Source of the DNA: Spongilla lacustris
Taxonomy: Eukaryota; Porifera; Demospongiae; Spongillida; Spongillidae
Assembly (NCBI GenBank): GCA_949361645.1
Contig: OX442436.1
Span: forward strand, 2,418,032-2,482,031
Length of the DNA: 64,000 nucleotides
Reading direction: 5' to 3'
The notes under the pieces were generated by a model. That model saw nothing but the letters and a program-made list of their open reading frames with translations, was not told the origin of the DNA and did not search any database. Of this stretch, positions 21,034 through 31,255 are shown piece after piece; positions within the stretch are counted from its first letter, which is position 1; each line of letters starts with the position of its first letter. A program made the translations under genes and the position numbers.

Positions 21034-21744
21034 TTACGAAAGTGAAGACGACCTAGCCAGTAATGCCCTAGCGTTGGCCCTGACCAGGACAATACTTAGT
21101 CTTCCATAAAGCCCAGACACCGCAGAAGACTTGGAACAGCCTGTTCGAGTGGCAATCCGCGTGGCGAGTCTGTCAAGACATCTACCAGCTTCTTCTCCCC
21201 AACAACCATAAGTCTCCACTGATAAGGGGATACAGACCCAGCCCAGACGACTGCATTTTTCGTCGTTGGCAACATGTTTGCGAATTTCAGCAGCCGACGC
21301 AGCAGACCCAGCCATCACACTCGCTTCATTCAAAGTAGAAGGATTTAGCGCTGATGTAATGGTGAAATCCAATGCGGCAGGTTTGCCAAACTCCCAATTA
21401 GGCAGCAAGATATCTGCGGGGCGTGTGCGACTTCCCTCAACATCCAAGCCACTACCTGCCTCTATTTGACCTGCAATACAGGCCAGCTTACATGATTCCC
21501 AGAAGGTGTCACGCAGAGAGTTGTGCCTGAAGATTGAATCGCCTCCACTTTTACAAGTAAGGGCATGGTGACCCAGGGGGTCTAGGGCGTGTGATGGACA
21601 GAATGAACAACTGGAGCCGTTTTGAGAGGTGTCTAATCCGAGCCACCATTTTAGAGCCACCTGAAATTCAGGAGGATCGAGGTGTAAGTTCTTGTGGGGA
21701 GTTGGCATAACTGAAAGCCAAGCTGAGGCATGGGGAGAGGACAC
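21034..21744 (-). pseudogene. 5'-truncated RLE-type non-LTR retrotransposon
   Basis: The 236-residue frame covers only the C-terminal third: LHLDPPEFQVALKWWLGLD, zinc knuckle CSFCPSHALDPLGHHALTC, RHNSLRD, endonuclease-like RPADILLPNW with ALDFTITS, and the VETYGCWG..LARSSS tail. It is an open frame, but the reverse transcriptase is missing. Both sides are (TAATTA)n repeat. 5' truncation is normal for target-primed insertion. Confidence 0.85.
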
Positions 21745-21786
21745 CGAGAGGAGCCGGGCGCAGTTAGCTGGTGAAGACGTATGGTC

Positions 21787-21826
21787 AAATTATAATTATA
21801 ATTATAATTATAATTATAATTATATT
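21787..21826. repeat. (TAATTA)n microsatellite, right flank
   Basis: Partner of 20926-20990, at the 5' side of the minus-strand retrotransposon fragment. Confidence 0.85.
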
Positions 21827-21829
21827 TAT

Positions 21830-22800
21830 ATGCATCTTCGATCCACAGCGGGATAAACTATCCTCGAATCGGCTCGATCCACAGTGGGATAAACTGATAA
21901 TCAGTACAGATGCAGACATATGAAATACAGAGTCAACTGCACTCTTCCATGCATTTTCTTTACTACAGATACACTTATAGACATAATTATCCTTTTATTA
22001 TACTTTATAGTATTTAAATTTCCCATACACCTCCTATACATGTACACTTTTGCCCCCAAGGGTGGTACCTCATAATGTTATTCATTAATGTATGCTTCAT
22101 TCATGACGGTGACGTAGGCTGTGCAACCCCTCTATAGTGCACTTTTTGTTTATACTGGAGCCAGCATAAATCTTTTTTTTTTTTTTTTGGGTTGGGAAGT
22201 ATTGGTTGGGCTAAAGCCTGATTATTTGCACTGCCGCTGTACAGCAGTCCACATCAGTTTCAGTCTATTGTCATAACATACTTTTACATCATAACAGATG
22301 TCATGTATGTATGTAAGTATGCCCTTTTAGTAATAAAATAATATATTGTGAGCTTGAAACTCAGAACTGACTCAACTATTATCTGTTTATCAACCAGATT
22401 TACTGTTTACAACAACATAAAAAAATTCACCATTCCATTTTACTGAGACCTAAACTATGAAAGGGTATAAATCCATCTCTGTGTACCTTAGTGCATGTGT
22501 AAACAAACACCAGGTGTGTAAACTAGCAGAATGTCACTGTCACAAGAGCATTCCAGGCCAGGCGTTTACTGAATTGCTGTTATACATACATATACATGTA
22601 CCTAGTAATGGGTTGAACAATCCACACAAGCCTCAGGGGGTCTTTTATAAGGGCGAAAATTTACTAGTGTCAGGATCATGCCAAAACATAGTCTTCTCTA
22701 CATTGATGATCCATTATTAATATTAGTTTACTGAAGTCGTCTATTGAAAGGAACATAATAATATAATTATATATATATAACTGCCTATGGTACTATCACC
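21830..22800. other. No gene seen
   Basis: AT-rich, with a poly-T run at 22171-22188. An 87-codon frame at 22457-22720 has no domain-like composition and I do not support it. Confidence 0.4.
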
Positions 22801-22801
22801 T

Positions 22802-24371
22802 CTAGCAGCCACAATTGCTTGCATCAACATTATCTCCAGAGTTGTGTGGCTTAAAGGTAACATTAGGAGGAGTACGGCCATCACTGAAGTCTTCCAGCAT
22901 GGTGCTGAGGTCATCCTCTACAAATAAAATTAAAAAACATTGCCCCATGGGTTTAGAAAAATATATATTTTAAATCACATGTGGTGTGACAAGGTTTTAC
23001 AGGGTGTTTCACAATATAGGCAACTACTTTTTAAATGTCAATACCTTGGCCCCAAAGTGAACGTATTCAGCTAGCTCAATGAAATTTGATTAGGGGGTTA
23101 AATTTATAAACAAAAATCAAACATACTGTGGTAGGGACAATAATTTTGCATAAAGATGTGAGATACATAATCTGTTTTAAAGCTTCACCTTTTCGAACTA
23201 ACAAATCAGGTTTGAAAAACCCTCAAACAATCAAAATACGTAACTCAGTAACAGATTGGTTAATTAATATACTAGGCCGGGTTAAATCCAGTGCTACATG
23301 TGAAAAAACAAAACATTAAGTATCATCCATGGCCAGAAATTGCATGCCTTCATTACTAATTCCTGACGCGTTATGACGTTTTTCCCGTTTCATTACCGTG
23401 CACGCGTCCATTGAAATGTATGGAGGATGACACTCTTTTGATCACTGTCACTCAGGAAAAGATGCCCGTGACAAGGAAAAAGAATTTTATGATGAAGAGG
23501 ATCATAAGATATACCTCTGTCGTTAAACAAAAAAATTAGCCCTCTTCCTGACGCTTCCTCATCAGAATTTCAGTGTTTCCATAGACATGTATGGATTTTG
23601 ATTTTAAAAATGAGGGTTTTTCAAGACATTTATGCTTCCTGACGAAAATTCAAGCTAGATATCAAAAAGGAAAGACTAACTGCTGTTAGTAAAACCATTA
23701 GGGCTGGAGTGTGACATATTCTAACGTTCATGACCCTTTTACCCTCGCTTCCCTGATCACTTTTATCATTAAGGTTCATATGTCTTTGTAAATACCAATA
23801 TTCAATAATAAATCGACAAACGCCGCGTGCGTGCCCTGCCGCGATGAAGGTTTTCAAACAAGAAGACACAAATCACCGACCACGGTATGAATCCTAGCAA
23901 CGAACGTTCGATACTTGATAGCTTGTTACACATGTGCGTCTGATTTCGACTGTTGTGCGTGTGCATGGGTGGCAATATAGATGCGATTGTACTTTTTTTT
24001 GGTAGTAGGCCTACTCGGCTGCTCCAACATTCTTTTTAAGCCCTAGCTGTAGGGCGCGATCATGTTTGGAGTGTTTTAGCTACCTATATGTACATGTACA
24101 TGGATTCTACAACGGCTTGTTTTGGTTGCGTTGGTTTTAAACGATTCGATTCCGGCTTACTCACCTATATTGCCAATTCTACCACAAGGAGTTCGTGGAT
24201 GTAATCCCTATAGCAAAGCCACATTTTTGCACCTGCTCTACCTTCATTAATATTTTTAAGGATGGGCATGTCCTTACGTGCAAACCTGACGCCATATTTT
24301 TGTTCTATTTTTTTGTTGCAACTAATAGTACTTACATATCTGTATCTGTGCGTGTCTATATATTTTTTCAT
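22802..24371 (-). CDS. Possible three-exon gene for a 64-residue protein
   Basis: Exons on -: 24371-24336 (starts MKKYIDTHRYRY, donor GTAAGT), 24207-24165 (acceptor TGCTATAG, reads GLHPRTPCGRIGNI, donor GTGAGT) and 22917-22802 (acceptor TTATTTGTAG, reads DDLSTMLEDFSDGR, then TPPNVTFKPHNSGDN and a stop). The splice phases (0, then 1) agree and all introns are GT-AG, with a 1.25-kb second intron. The last exon looks the most protein-like, with an acidic amphipathic block. No family recognised. The first exon could be chance, and the gene may extend further right. Confidence 0.33.
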
Positions 24372-24487
24372 CTCTGCAGAATGAAAACTACCAATACAGC
24401 AAAAAAAAAAAAAACCGTTCCACAGAGACGAACCTTATAAGGATATATCACGTGAGGAATACATGCGGTAACAACCTACTATATCCA

Positions 24488-24716
24488 CATGGGGAAGGTG
24501 GAAAGGGTGACAGCCTTGTGAAGGTGGAGGGAGGTAGTTTTGTGAAGGTGGAGGGAGGTAGTTTTGTGAAGGTGGAGGGAGGTAGTTTTGTGAAGGTGGA
24601 GGGAGGTAGTTTTGTGAAGGTGGAGGGAGGTAGCCTTGTGAAGGTGGAGGGAGGTAGTTTTGTGAAGGTGGAGGGAGGTAGTTTTGTGAAGGTGGAGGGA
24701 GGTAGCCTTGTGAGAT
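24488..24716 (+). repeat. 24-bp minisatellite
   Basis: About nine tandem copies of a 24-bp unit (TTTTGTGAAGGTGGAGGGAG plus GTAG). One plus-strand frame reads a repeated FVKVEGGS octapeptide, because the unit is a multiple of three; there is no sign it is translated. In the other arm of the inverted repeat (62590-62660) only a few unit-like pieces are present, so the array expanded here. Confidence 0.9.
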
Positions 24717-25699
24717 AGCCTTGTGGAGGTAGAGGAGAGAGTGCCTTGTGAAGGTGGATGGGAGATATCCTTGTGGAACAGTTGGGAAAAGATAATACAT
24801 GTAGGGCCTTCTCCCTAGAGATGAGGAATTTGATAGCACATCCCAGAGGCAGCCACTGGGATATGAATCAAATTAAGTTTAAAGGTTTCTGATGTAGAGT
24901 ACAGTTAGAAGGAGATAGATCTACGTGTTACATGCATGTAGATGTAGGACCAAAGAATAATTGTTTAAAGTGGCTACAATTGTCACATTCTGTGGTGTCC
25001 ACCTTTATTAGTTTGGTTAGAAAAACTCCTTGGTTTGGTTGTACACATAGCACAGACACCAGTTGTCTGCCAGGAGAGGAGGCTTACCTACATGACCACC
25101 TGGTATGGACCAGGGACTGGACACAAAGTTTTGCATCTCATGGACTGCGCCAACCACCCTTCCAACATGCACCTGGTGAAAAACTTCAGCAACAACTCAA
25201 ATGGAAGGCTTTATGTGGTCTAGCTATATGTACATGGCTCTGCAGATGTATGTAATAGGTAATGTAACAGTTGTGGTGTGGCATTTATATTTATTTGGTT
25301 ATGTATTGGTTGTGTATGTGTGTGATAAATGTGGAAAGTTCAGAAGGTATTAGATGTACTAACAGAATGTAGCTGACCCAAAATCTTTGTGGTCACCTAT
25401 TTAATTAGGGTGGTGGCATGTGGTCATTAGTTATGGCTGTTATGTAAACGTTTCACATGCATGGCCCTCAGGACTAGTACATACGTGTAGTTTCTATCCA
25501 GCATCTTTGCCATTGTGTATATGAGTCATGATCACTAGGCTTCATGCCATTGGCCATCGATCTGTTCATTGATGACAGATCAGAGCTGCATCATGGCATC
25601 CTTTTTTGTGTCATTGCTTTAGTATTTGTAGGAGTAAAGTAGATAGACAGGTGCATGTATGTGATCTTTTCTTCAACTGCATGCCCATGCAAGTCCTGT

Positions 25700-25941
25700 G
25701 TCAAGTGTGTGTATGTGTGAGTGTGTATGTGTGTGTATGTGTGTGTGTATGTGTGTGTATGTGTGTGTATGTGTGTATGTGTGTGTGTATTTGCATGTAT
25801 ATGTGTGCGTATGTGTGTGTATTTGCATGTACATGTGTGTATGTGTGTATGTGTGTGTGTGTGTATTTGCATGTACATGTGTGCGTATGTGTGTGTATTT
25901 GCATGTACATGTGTGTGTGTGTATGTGTGTGTATTTGCATG

Positions 25942-26004
<63 letters not shown>

Positions 26005-26040
26005 TTGCATGTACATGTGTGTGTGTGTGTGTGTATTTGC
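25700..26040 (+). repeat. (TG)n-rich microsatellite with TGCATGTACATG spacers
   Basis: Runs of GT interrupted at intervals by ATTTGCATGTACATG, giving a higher-order repeat. Long Cys-Val or Thr-His frames across it are artefacts. Absent from the other arm. Confidence 0.9.
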
Positions 26041-26320
26041 GTGCATGGTATTTGCATTTGGGTGTGGGTGCATGTGCATTTCCTTCCAGCCGCTCAATCA
26101 TAAAAAAGTAGAACACACGGCATAACAAACACACAGCATAACAAACACACACATCTCAGGCCTACTGCCGAATACGTTTATGGCTGTTCATCCTTCTTGT
26201 ATACCCTAGCCAAAATTCCAGCGGAGCTGGATAGAAATGAGTACAGGACTTAACCTCGTAGCAGATATTGGGTCTGGGAACGAGACTGCTATGGAGTGAG
26301 CGCGAGCGACCTTGCCTGCC

Positions 26321-26794
26321 AATGGCCCTTTGCATGAAAGATCGGAAGTACGATAAACGTCACGTCTGGAGTATAAACCACAGCGGTTACCTAGAGACAT
26401 TGTGTCACGTCTGCGGACCTTTGCGTAATAAAATGGCAACGCTCGGAGTCTGCTCAGACATTGATCCTTCGGACGATCCAGTTCCTGATCAAACTATGCT
26501 GCCAACAGTAAGTTTGACCGATTCTGACATACCCAGAGCCTTTTTAAAGCCATCCATTTAAAAAGGCTCCGGGTATGTCAGACTCGGTCAAGCTTACTGT
26601 TGGCAGCAGAGTTTGATCAGGAACTGGATCGGCCGAAGGATCACCGTCCGAGCGGGAAGGAATGACTACGAGCGTTGCCATTTTATTACGCAAAGGTCCG
26701 CGAACGTGACACAATGTCTCTAGGCAACCGCTGTGGCTTTTACTCCAGACGTGACGTTTATCGTACTTCCGATCTTTCATGCAAAGGGTCCATT
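26321..26794. mobile_element. 474-bp foldback element
   Basis: Left arm 26321-26537 and right arm about 26552-26794 are inverted copies (start AATGGCCCTTTGCATGAAAG, end its diverged complement) with a short centre. The right arm has about 20 extra bases near 26650. The corresponding place in the second copy of the surrounding repeat (about 61590) lacks it, which shows it is an insertion. Confidence 0.75.
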
Positions 26795-27715
26795 GATCCA
26801 TATACAGTCATTAATCGACGATATACAGTATAATAGGGCCAGGACACAGTGGAGAGTCCAGCTGTGAATATCCGCCGCCATGCGTATGTTAATTCTTTAG
26901 CTAGTCAGTGGAAGGCAATATCCATAACACACCTCCACGAGAACTTCTAGTATTATCAAAAAACAAGCCAGTCGGCGTCATCGTGGTCAACGTCAGAGCG
27001 CGCGCGATGCACATGCAGATAGATATATATACAATACATGTCATATAATTATAATTATAATAATATAGGGACGGAATCGCCCATGCATCTTAACGAGCGA
27101 GTCTCGTAGTCACACCTATATATCATATTATGTAGTAGCTACTCCACAGCAGCGGTTCTATTAGCTCGACCTTCGCTATCCAGTTGAAGTTCGTCTGGCT
27201 AGTGAGACTAGCGTATACCAAGAATTAGATTGATAGCGAGTGTAGAGCTATTACATTGTATATCCACAATACTATCAGATGGGTACAAATCTAGGCTTGA
27301 TATACGACCCTCCGCCAAAAGGCTACGCCCAACTACTATACAATGGATCAAAATGGTTAAATAACAGATCACGAGACCTCTAGAATGCATCCTATGGCAG
27401 GGGCACGAGTACAACTAAATGTTTTGAGTTGCGCATGCGTATGCTTAGATCACTAAAATCGACGATAGCTGTAGTTTGGAAGGATTTTATGTAACAGCGA
27501 TGCCTATTCCTAACTTCCCTGCCATGCAGACATACAATGCATTTATTAAAAGACAATAACAATTATATATTTTAATAAATTAATTAGCAGTTTTAATAAC
27601 GTGATAAATCTCTAAAGTACCTAGTGAGTTTAATGGTGCAATTAGATTTTTTTAATCACAATCGTACGCCGAGTTATGCATCGATGTCCACAATTTCTGG
27701 ACATGCATTGTTTCA

Positions 27716-29564
27716 AAACACCTAAATGTCTGCATGTGGTACGTACCATAGTCCTTCTTAAATTTTAGTAATGGCTTAACTTACCATATTGGTTCATCAG
27801 CAATTCAACTATGGTATTCAAATCATTACATGTTTTAGAGCTGATACAATACTTTTTAGTTGTTACTAGTTGTTAGATCTTTCACAAGTATAATTTTCCC
27901 CATCTTCTGGGACAACTGATGTTGTATCATCTTTTAAATTTTATTGGCCTTCGTTTCGAACATTTTTGCTGCTGTGGTCTTTGTTTCGTTTCAACCGAGA
28001 GAGAACATTGTTGAGTGAGGTGGCTGAAAAGCTCCTACATGTAGGCTAAACATGTCCAGCAAATCAATTATTGATTTCGCAATAGACCACGCATGATTTC
28101 ACAGCAAAATCAAGTGCGCTTGATTTGCGATTGATTTTACTGTGAAATCAATAATTGATTTGACGCGTTTTTTTGCTGTGTGTATGTTAGGATAGAGGGG
28201 AAAAAGGGAAGGGCCCCTTAGGGCTTAAGGCAAGGGCGCGCATATAGCGCGCCGGTGGACCAACTCTCCACCCGGAGCACGAATCCGGTGTCAAATTACA
28301 CCCTGAGTGCCGTCCGGACACTCTGGAATAAAGCTGCGTGTGAGCGTGTCGAATAACGATCTGGCTCGTCCCCAGTCCCCTTCGGGGACGCGGCACCGTA
28401 TAAACGCGCCTAAAAGTCAAAGTATAAATGTTTGGAGGGTGGGGGAAAATAAGCGCGCGGGGGGGGGGGGGGGGGGGGGGGGGGACATTGACCTTGGACA
28501 ATGCGTGATTTTGTTCAAAGCAAACACTCTTCACTTCTAGAGCCGCATTAGTTTCATTAACTCACAAAGTTATATGCGCTGGCCACTCTTCTTGAATGTC
28601 TATAAACAAATTGGAAGAAACACATCAATAAATCAGCTCACAATAGCAATACTTATTCACACTTAAGATATGCTCCTCATTCTGCTACCTGGAAGCCTAC
28701 TGTGAGTTCCAAGAATCAAGCCCAGCACTGGAAGTAGGTTTCTCTCACTGCAGCCAAATTAAAAGGAATGCCGGCATTATTATTTTTAAGCCATGCAGTG
28801 ACACGCACTTAGTCTGCATGTGTAGAAGACAATGATATGTGCCCTGGCGTCGAAAAATTCTGTGCTGGAACTGCATACAAGCAATAATGAGATAGACATA
28901 CAGGCAGTAGACAAACTCAGACCATGCAGTCCTCACTGGAAATCATAGTTCAGGGAGTAGATGGTATGCTTGAGAAGCTTTTAGTGCATGATTTCATAGC
29001 CAAGAACCAGACCTGCAGAATTCATGTGACAAAAGAAGGGGAGCCTTGAGCCCGGGGAGTTCATGGTGGTGCATGGTGGCTGACTTTTTCTAAGAACTTC
29101 AGCCTTGTTGTACAAGGTGAAATTCAATATTTCCACTGGAACAATTACCCCTAGTAACAGCTCAACAACCAATCATCCCTATGTTGACAAAGGAGTGTCT
29201 GTTATGTTGCCATATCTTTGCATATAGCATGACAGTATTGTGGGTTTATCTCATCCAGAGAAAGCTTGTGAGCATCCTGACCCAGTGGTGGCCAACTGCC
29301 TAAAAAGATCTGCTACATGTCATATGGAACCTGTGTCAACTTTGCATGGAGTACATGCTGAGGGTTTTGCCGCATCACAAGTCAGCAGGTGATCGTACTG
29401 GATCAGAGGAATCATACAGAGACTTGAATTTCAATTGACGCACATCTTCAGCATTCCTACAACAACCATATCTCAACCAACCATTGCAGTTTCTCCACAA
29501 CCGCATGAACAAGAGGCCATGATGCCCTAGAAAAGATTGAAAAGATCAGAACAGTGCCAGGTAG
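27716..29564. other. No supported gene; palindrome and G tract
   Basis: 28049-28165 has an AATCAATTATTGATTT-type inverted repeat. 28190-28460 is GC-richer, with CGCGCGCC and CCCCTTCGGGG motifs, and ends in a G run (28461-28484). 28930-29500 has scattered short coding-like phrases with many stops, probably an old element. No exon chain could be built. Confidence 0.4.
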
Positions 29565-29738
29565 CAGTGGCGGATCCAGGGGGGGGGTCTAAGGGGTCTA
29601 AAGACCCCCCCCTCGGCCCGACCAGTTATGAATAAATTAACGTATGAATAATTAATTACATGATTGACGAGTTAAAAAACGAAGCGTTTAGCGAACGCGA
29701 GTGAACTGATTAGCGAGTTAGCATTCGACCCAAAGTGT

Positions 29739-29777
<39 letters not shown>

Positions 29778-30290
29778 GGGGGGTCTAAAGCCAAGACCCT
29801 CCAAGCGTGCTTAAATAGTATTGTTGCTGCGCGATGGAATGGTGCGAGCCGGCAAGAAGTAAGCGATCAAAAGAAGATAGTTTACCTCAGGAAACAGGTA
29901 GGGCTAAATATAATACTATTAAAGGTAAAACGTGTGTGTCGTTTAGACCAGAATACGGTCACAATGGCTCTGCGTAGAGTTTTCTATTCCCTATCCTGGC
30001 CTTATCCACATTGACTCACGCAGGCTTCTGTATTAATCAATTCGAATATTGCGCTTGCTAGCTATCAATATTAAATACACTTTGAAAGTATGCTTTTTTT
30101 CATGCTAAATGAACGCAAAAGTGAAAAAAGCGGCTGGGGCTTCGCCCCAGACCCCACTGGGGGAGCTTACAGCGCTCCCCCAGACCCCCTAGCTGTTACG
30201 GGAGGGGCACGCCCCCTCCAGTACCCGCCCCCGCTTGTGAATATAGTTATTAGACCCCCCCCCCTTCCTGAAATCCTGGATCCGCCGCTG
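29565..30290. mobile_element. hAT-like element with GGCGGATCCAGG ends
   Basis: Ends CAGTGGCGGATCCAGG (29565) and CCTGGATCCGCCGCTG (ending 30290) are near-perfect inverted repeats, followed inward by G and C runs. A (GT)n tract lies at 29736-29774. The CAGNGGCGGATCCAG terminus is widespread in animal hAT elements. I could not find an intact 8-bp duplication (flanks CCAGGTAG and GGTTGGTA), so the flank may be altered. No transposase. Confidence 0.6.
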
Positions 30291-30589
30291 GGTTGGTACA
30301 CAGAAGCTGCATAATTTTAATTTCTACCACTCTCCAGTCCACTGACATGGTCCAGGTGACTAGATACCCTTTGTTGTATGTCGGTTATACCCTTCTCGCA
30401 TAAGATCAGAAATGTGATAGCAAAGCTCAAGCTTTGAACTTAATTTCATTTGTATCGTCGTGGCTGCCTTCAGATACCTTCTTTGATTGGTTGTGGGTGC
30501 CCCGATGTGTTTTCAAATTCCTCATCTCTATGGAAGAAGTGTCTATTCAGTTGGGCATAAAAAATTATTATTGATTTCACAATATATGT

Positions 30590-31170
30590 ATATAATATCA
30601 TTTAAATCATGTACATACACAAATACCTGATATATAAACATATACAACTAGACTACACACAATGTACACGAAATGCCAACTATACCTACCCTACATCACT
30701 TTGACCTATGCCACGGGAAAGGATGGCAATTGCATTAGCTCATACCAGGTGAAGGTTTAGCCGCCCATAGAGTTTGGTAAGAACCACTGACTTTGCATTG
30801 GATGAGCATACCAAAATCCGAGGTACAAAGTGAGGCAATGTATGCTGCAGGGGAGTGTTGTGCGAGGGAACGCAGACCCAGACCACCTCTACTCAGGCTC
30901 AGCCTAGCTTGGTGTACAGCCTCATCAAATAACTGAAAGGCCTTTGTGGTATATGCAAAGGATGTGTAGTGCGAGCCAGATGGATAAGCTTACAAAAACC
31001 CCCACAGATACGAAGGAGTGTAAAGGCCACATGAGGGTCAACTGCTCCAACCTCTTCCAGAAAAACATGTTGCTTCTTAACAGCAACATGTTTTTTTAAA
31101 GAAGAAGGCTGAGCAGAAGTCAGTAGTACCAATAGGAACTCCACAAAAAAGGTTGTTGGCTGTAGCACCA
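30590..31170 (-). pseudogene. Fragment of an RLE-type retrotransposon (3' part)
   Basis: The 3' terminal block (30590-30770) closely matches 36360-36530. Upstream on - a frame at 31168-30899 contains DPHVAFTLLRICGGFCKLIHLART, the thumb-region motif also seen in the full element (DPQIALLLLRHCASFCKFVHLARS). Middle and end are joined by an internal deletion. It abuts the ATT microsatellite at 31183. Confidence 0.7.
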
Positions 31171-31181
31171 GCTTGCCCAGG

Positions 31182-31182
<1 letters not shown>

Positions 31183-31249
<67 letters not shown>

Positions 31250-31250
31250 T
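31183..31250. repeat. (ATT)n microsatellite
   Basis: About 22 units, at the 3' side of the minus-strand retrotransposon that follows. Confidence 0.95.
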
Positions 31251-31255
31251 TATAA

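Larger units (their letters stand above)
24440..27715 (+). repeat. Large dispersed repeat, arm 1 of an inverted pair
   Basis: Most of this stretch matches the reverse complement of 60700-62640 over many blocks, for example 27170-27320 against 61090-61210, 27510-27715 against 60700-60905, 26210-26310 against 61600-61690 and 24720-25250 against 62130-62630. Differences include insertions private to one arm: the GT tract and foldback here, a 65-bp hairpin in the other arm. No conserved open frame is shared, so it looks like a non-autonomous or non-coding interspersed repeat rather than a gene duplication. Confidence 0.75.

Noticed and set aside
24488..24716. CRISPR-like regular repeats
   Set aside because: Direct tandem 24-bp units with no unique spacers; an ordinary minisatellite. 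The same reasoning applies to 56929-57122 and 57530-57710.
25591..26152. Long Thr-His and Val-Cys frames on both strands
   Set aside because: They are translations of the TG/CA tract and exist in several frames at once; the same holds at 5714-5973 and 62469-62860.
29565..30290. Calling a target-site duplication for this hAT-like element
   Set aside because: The eight bases on each side (CCAGGTAG and GGTTGGTA) do not match, so only the inverted ends support it.
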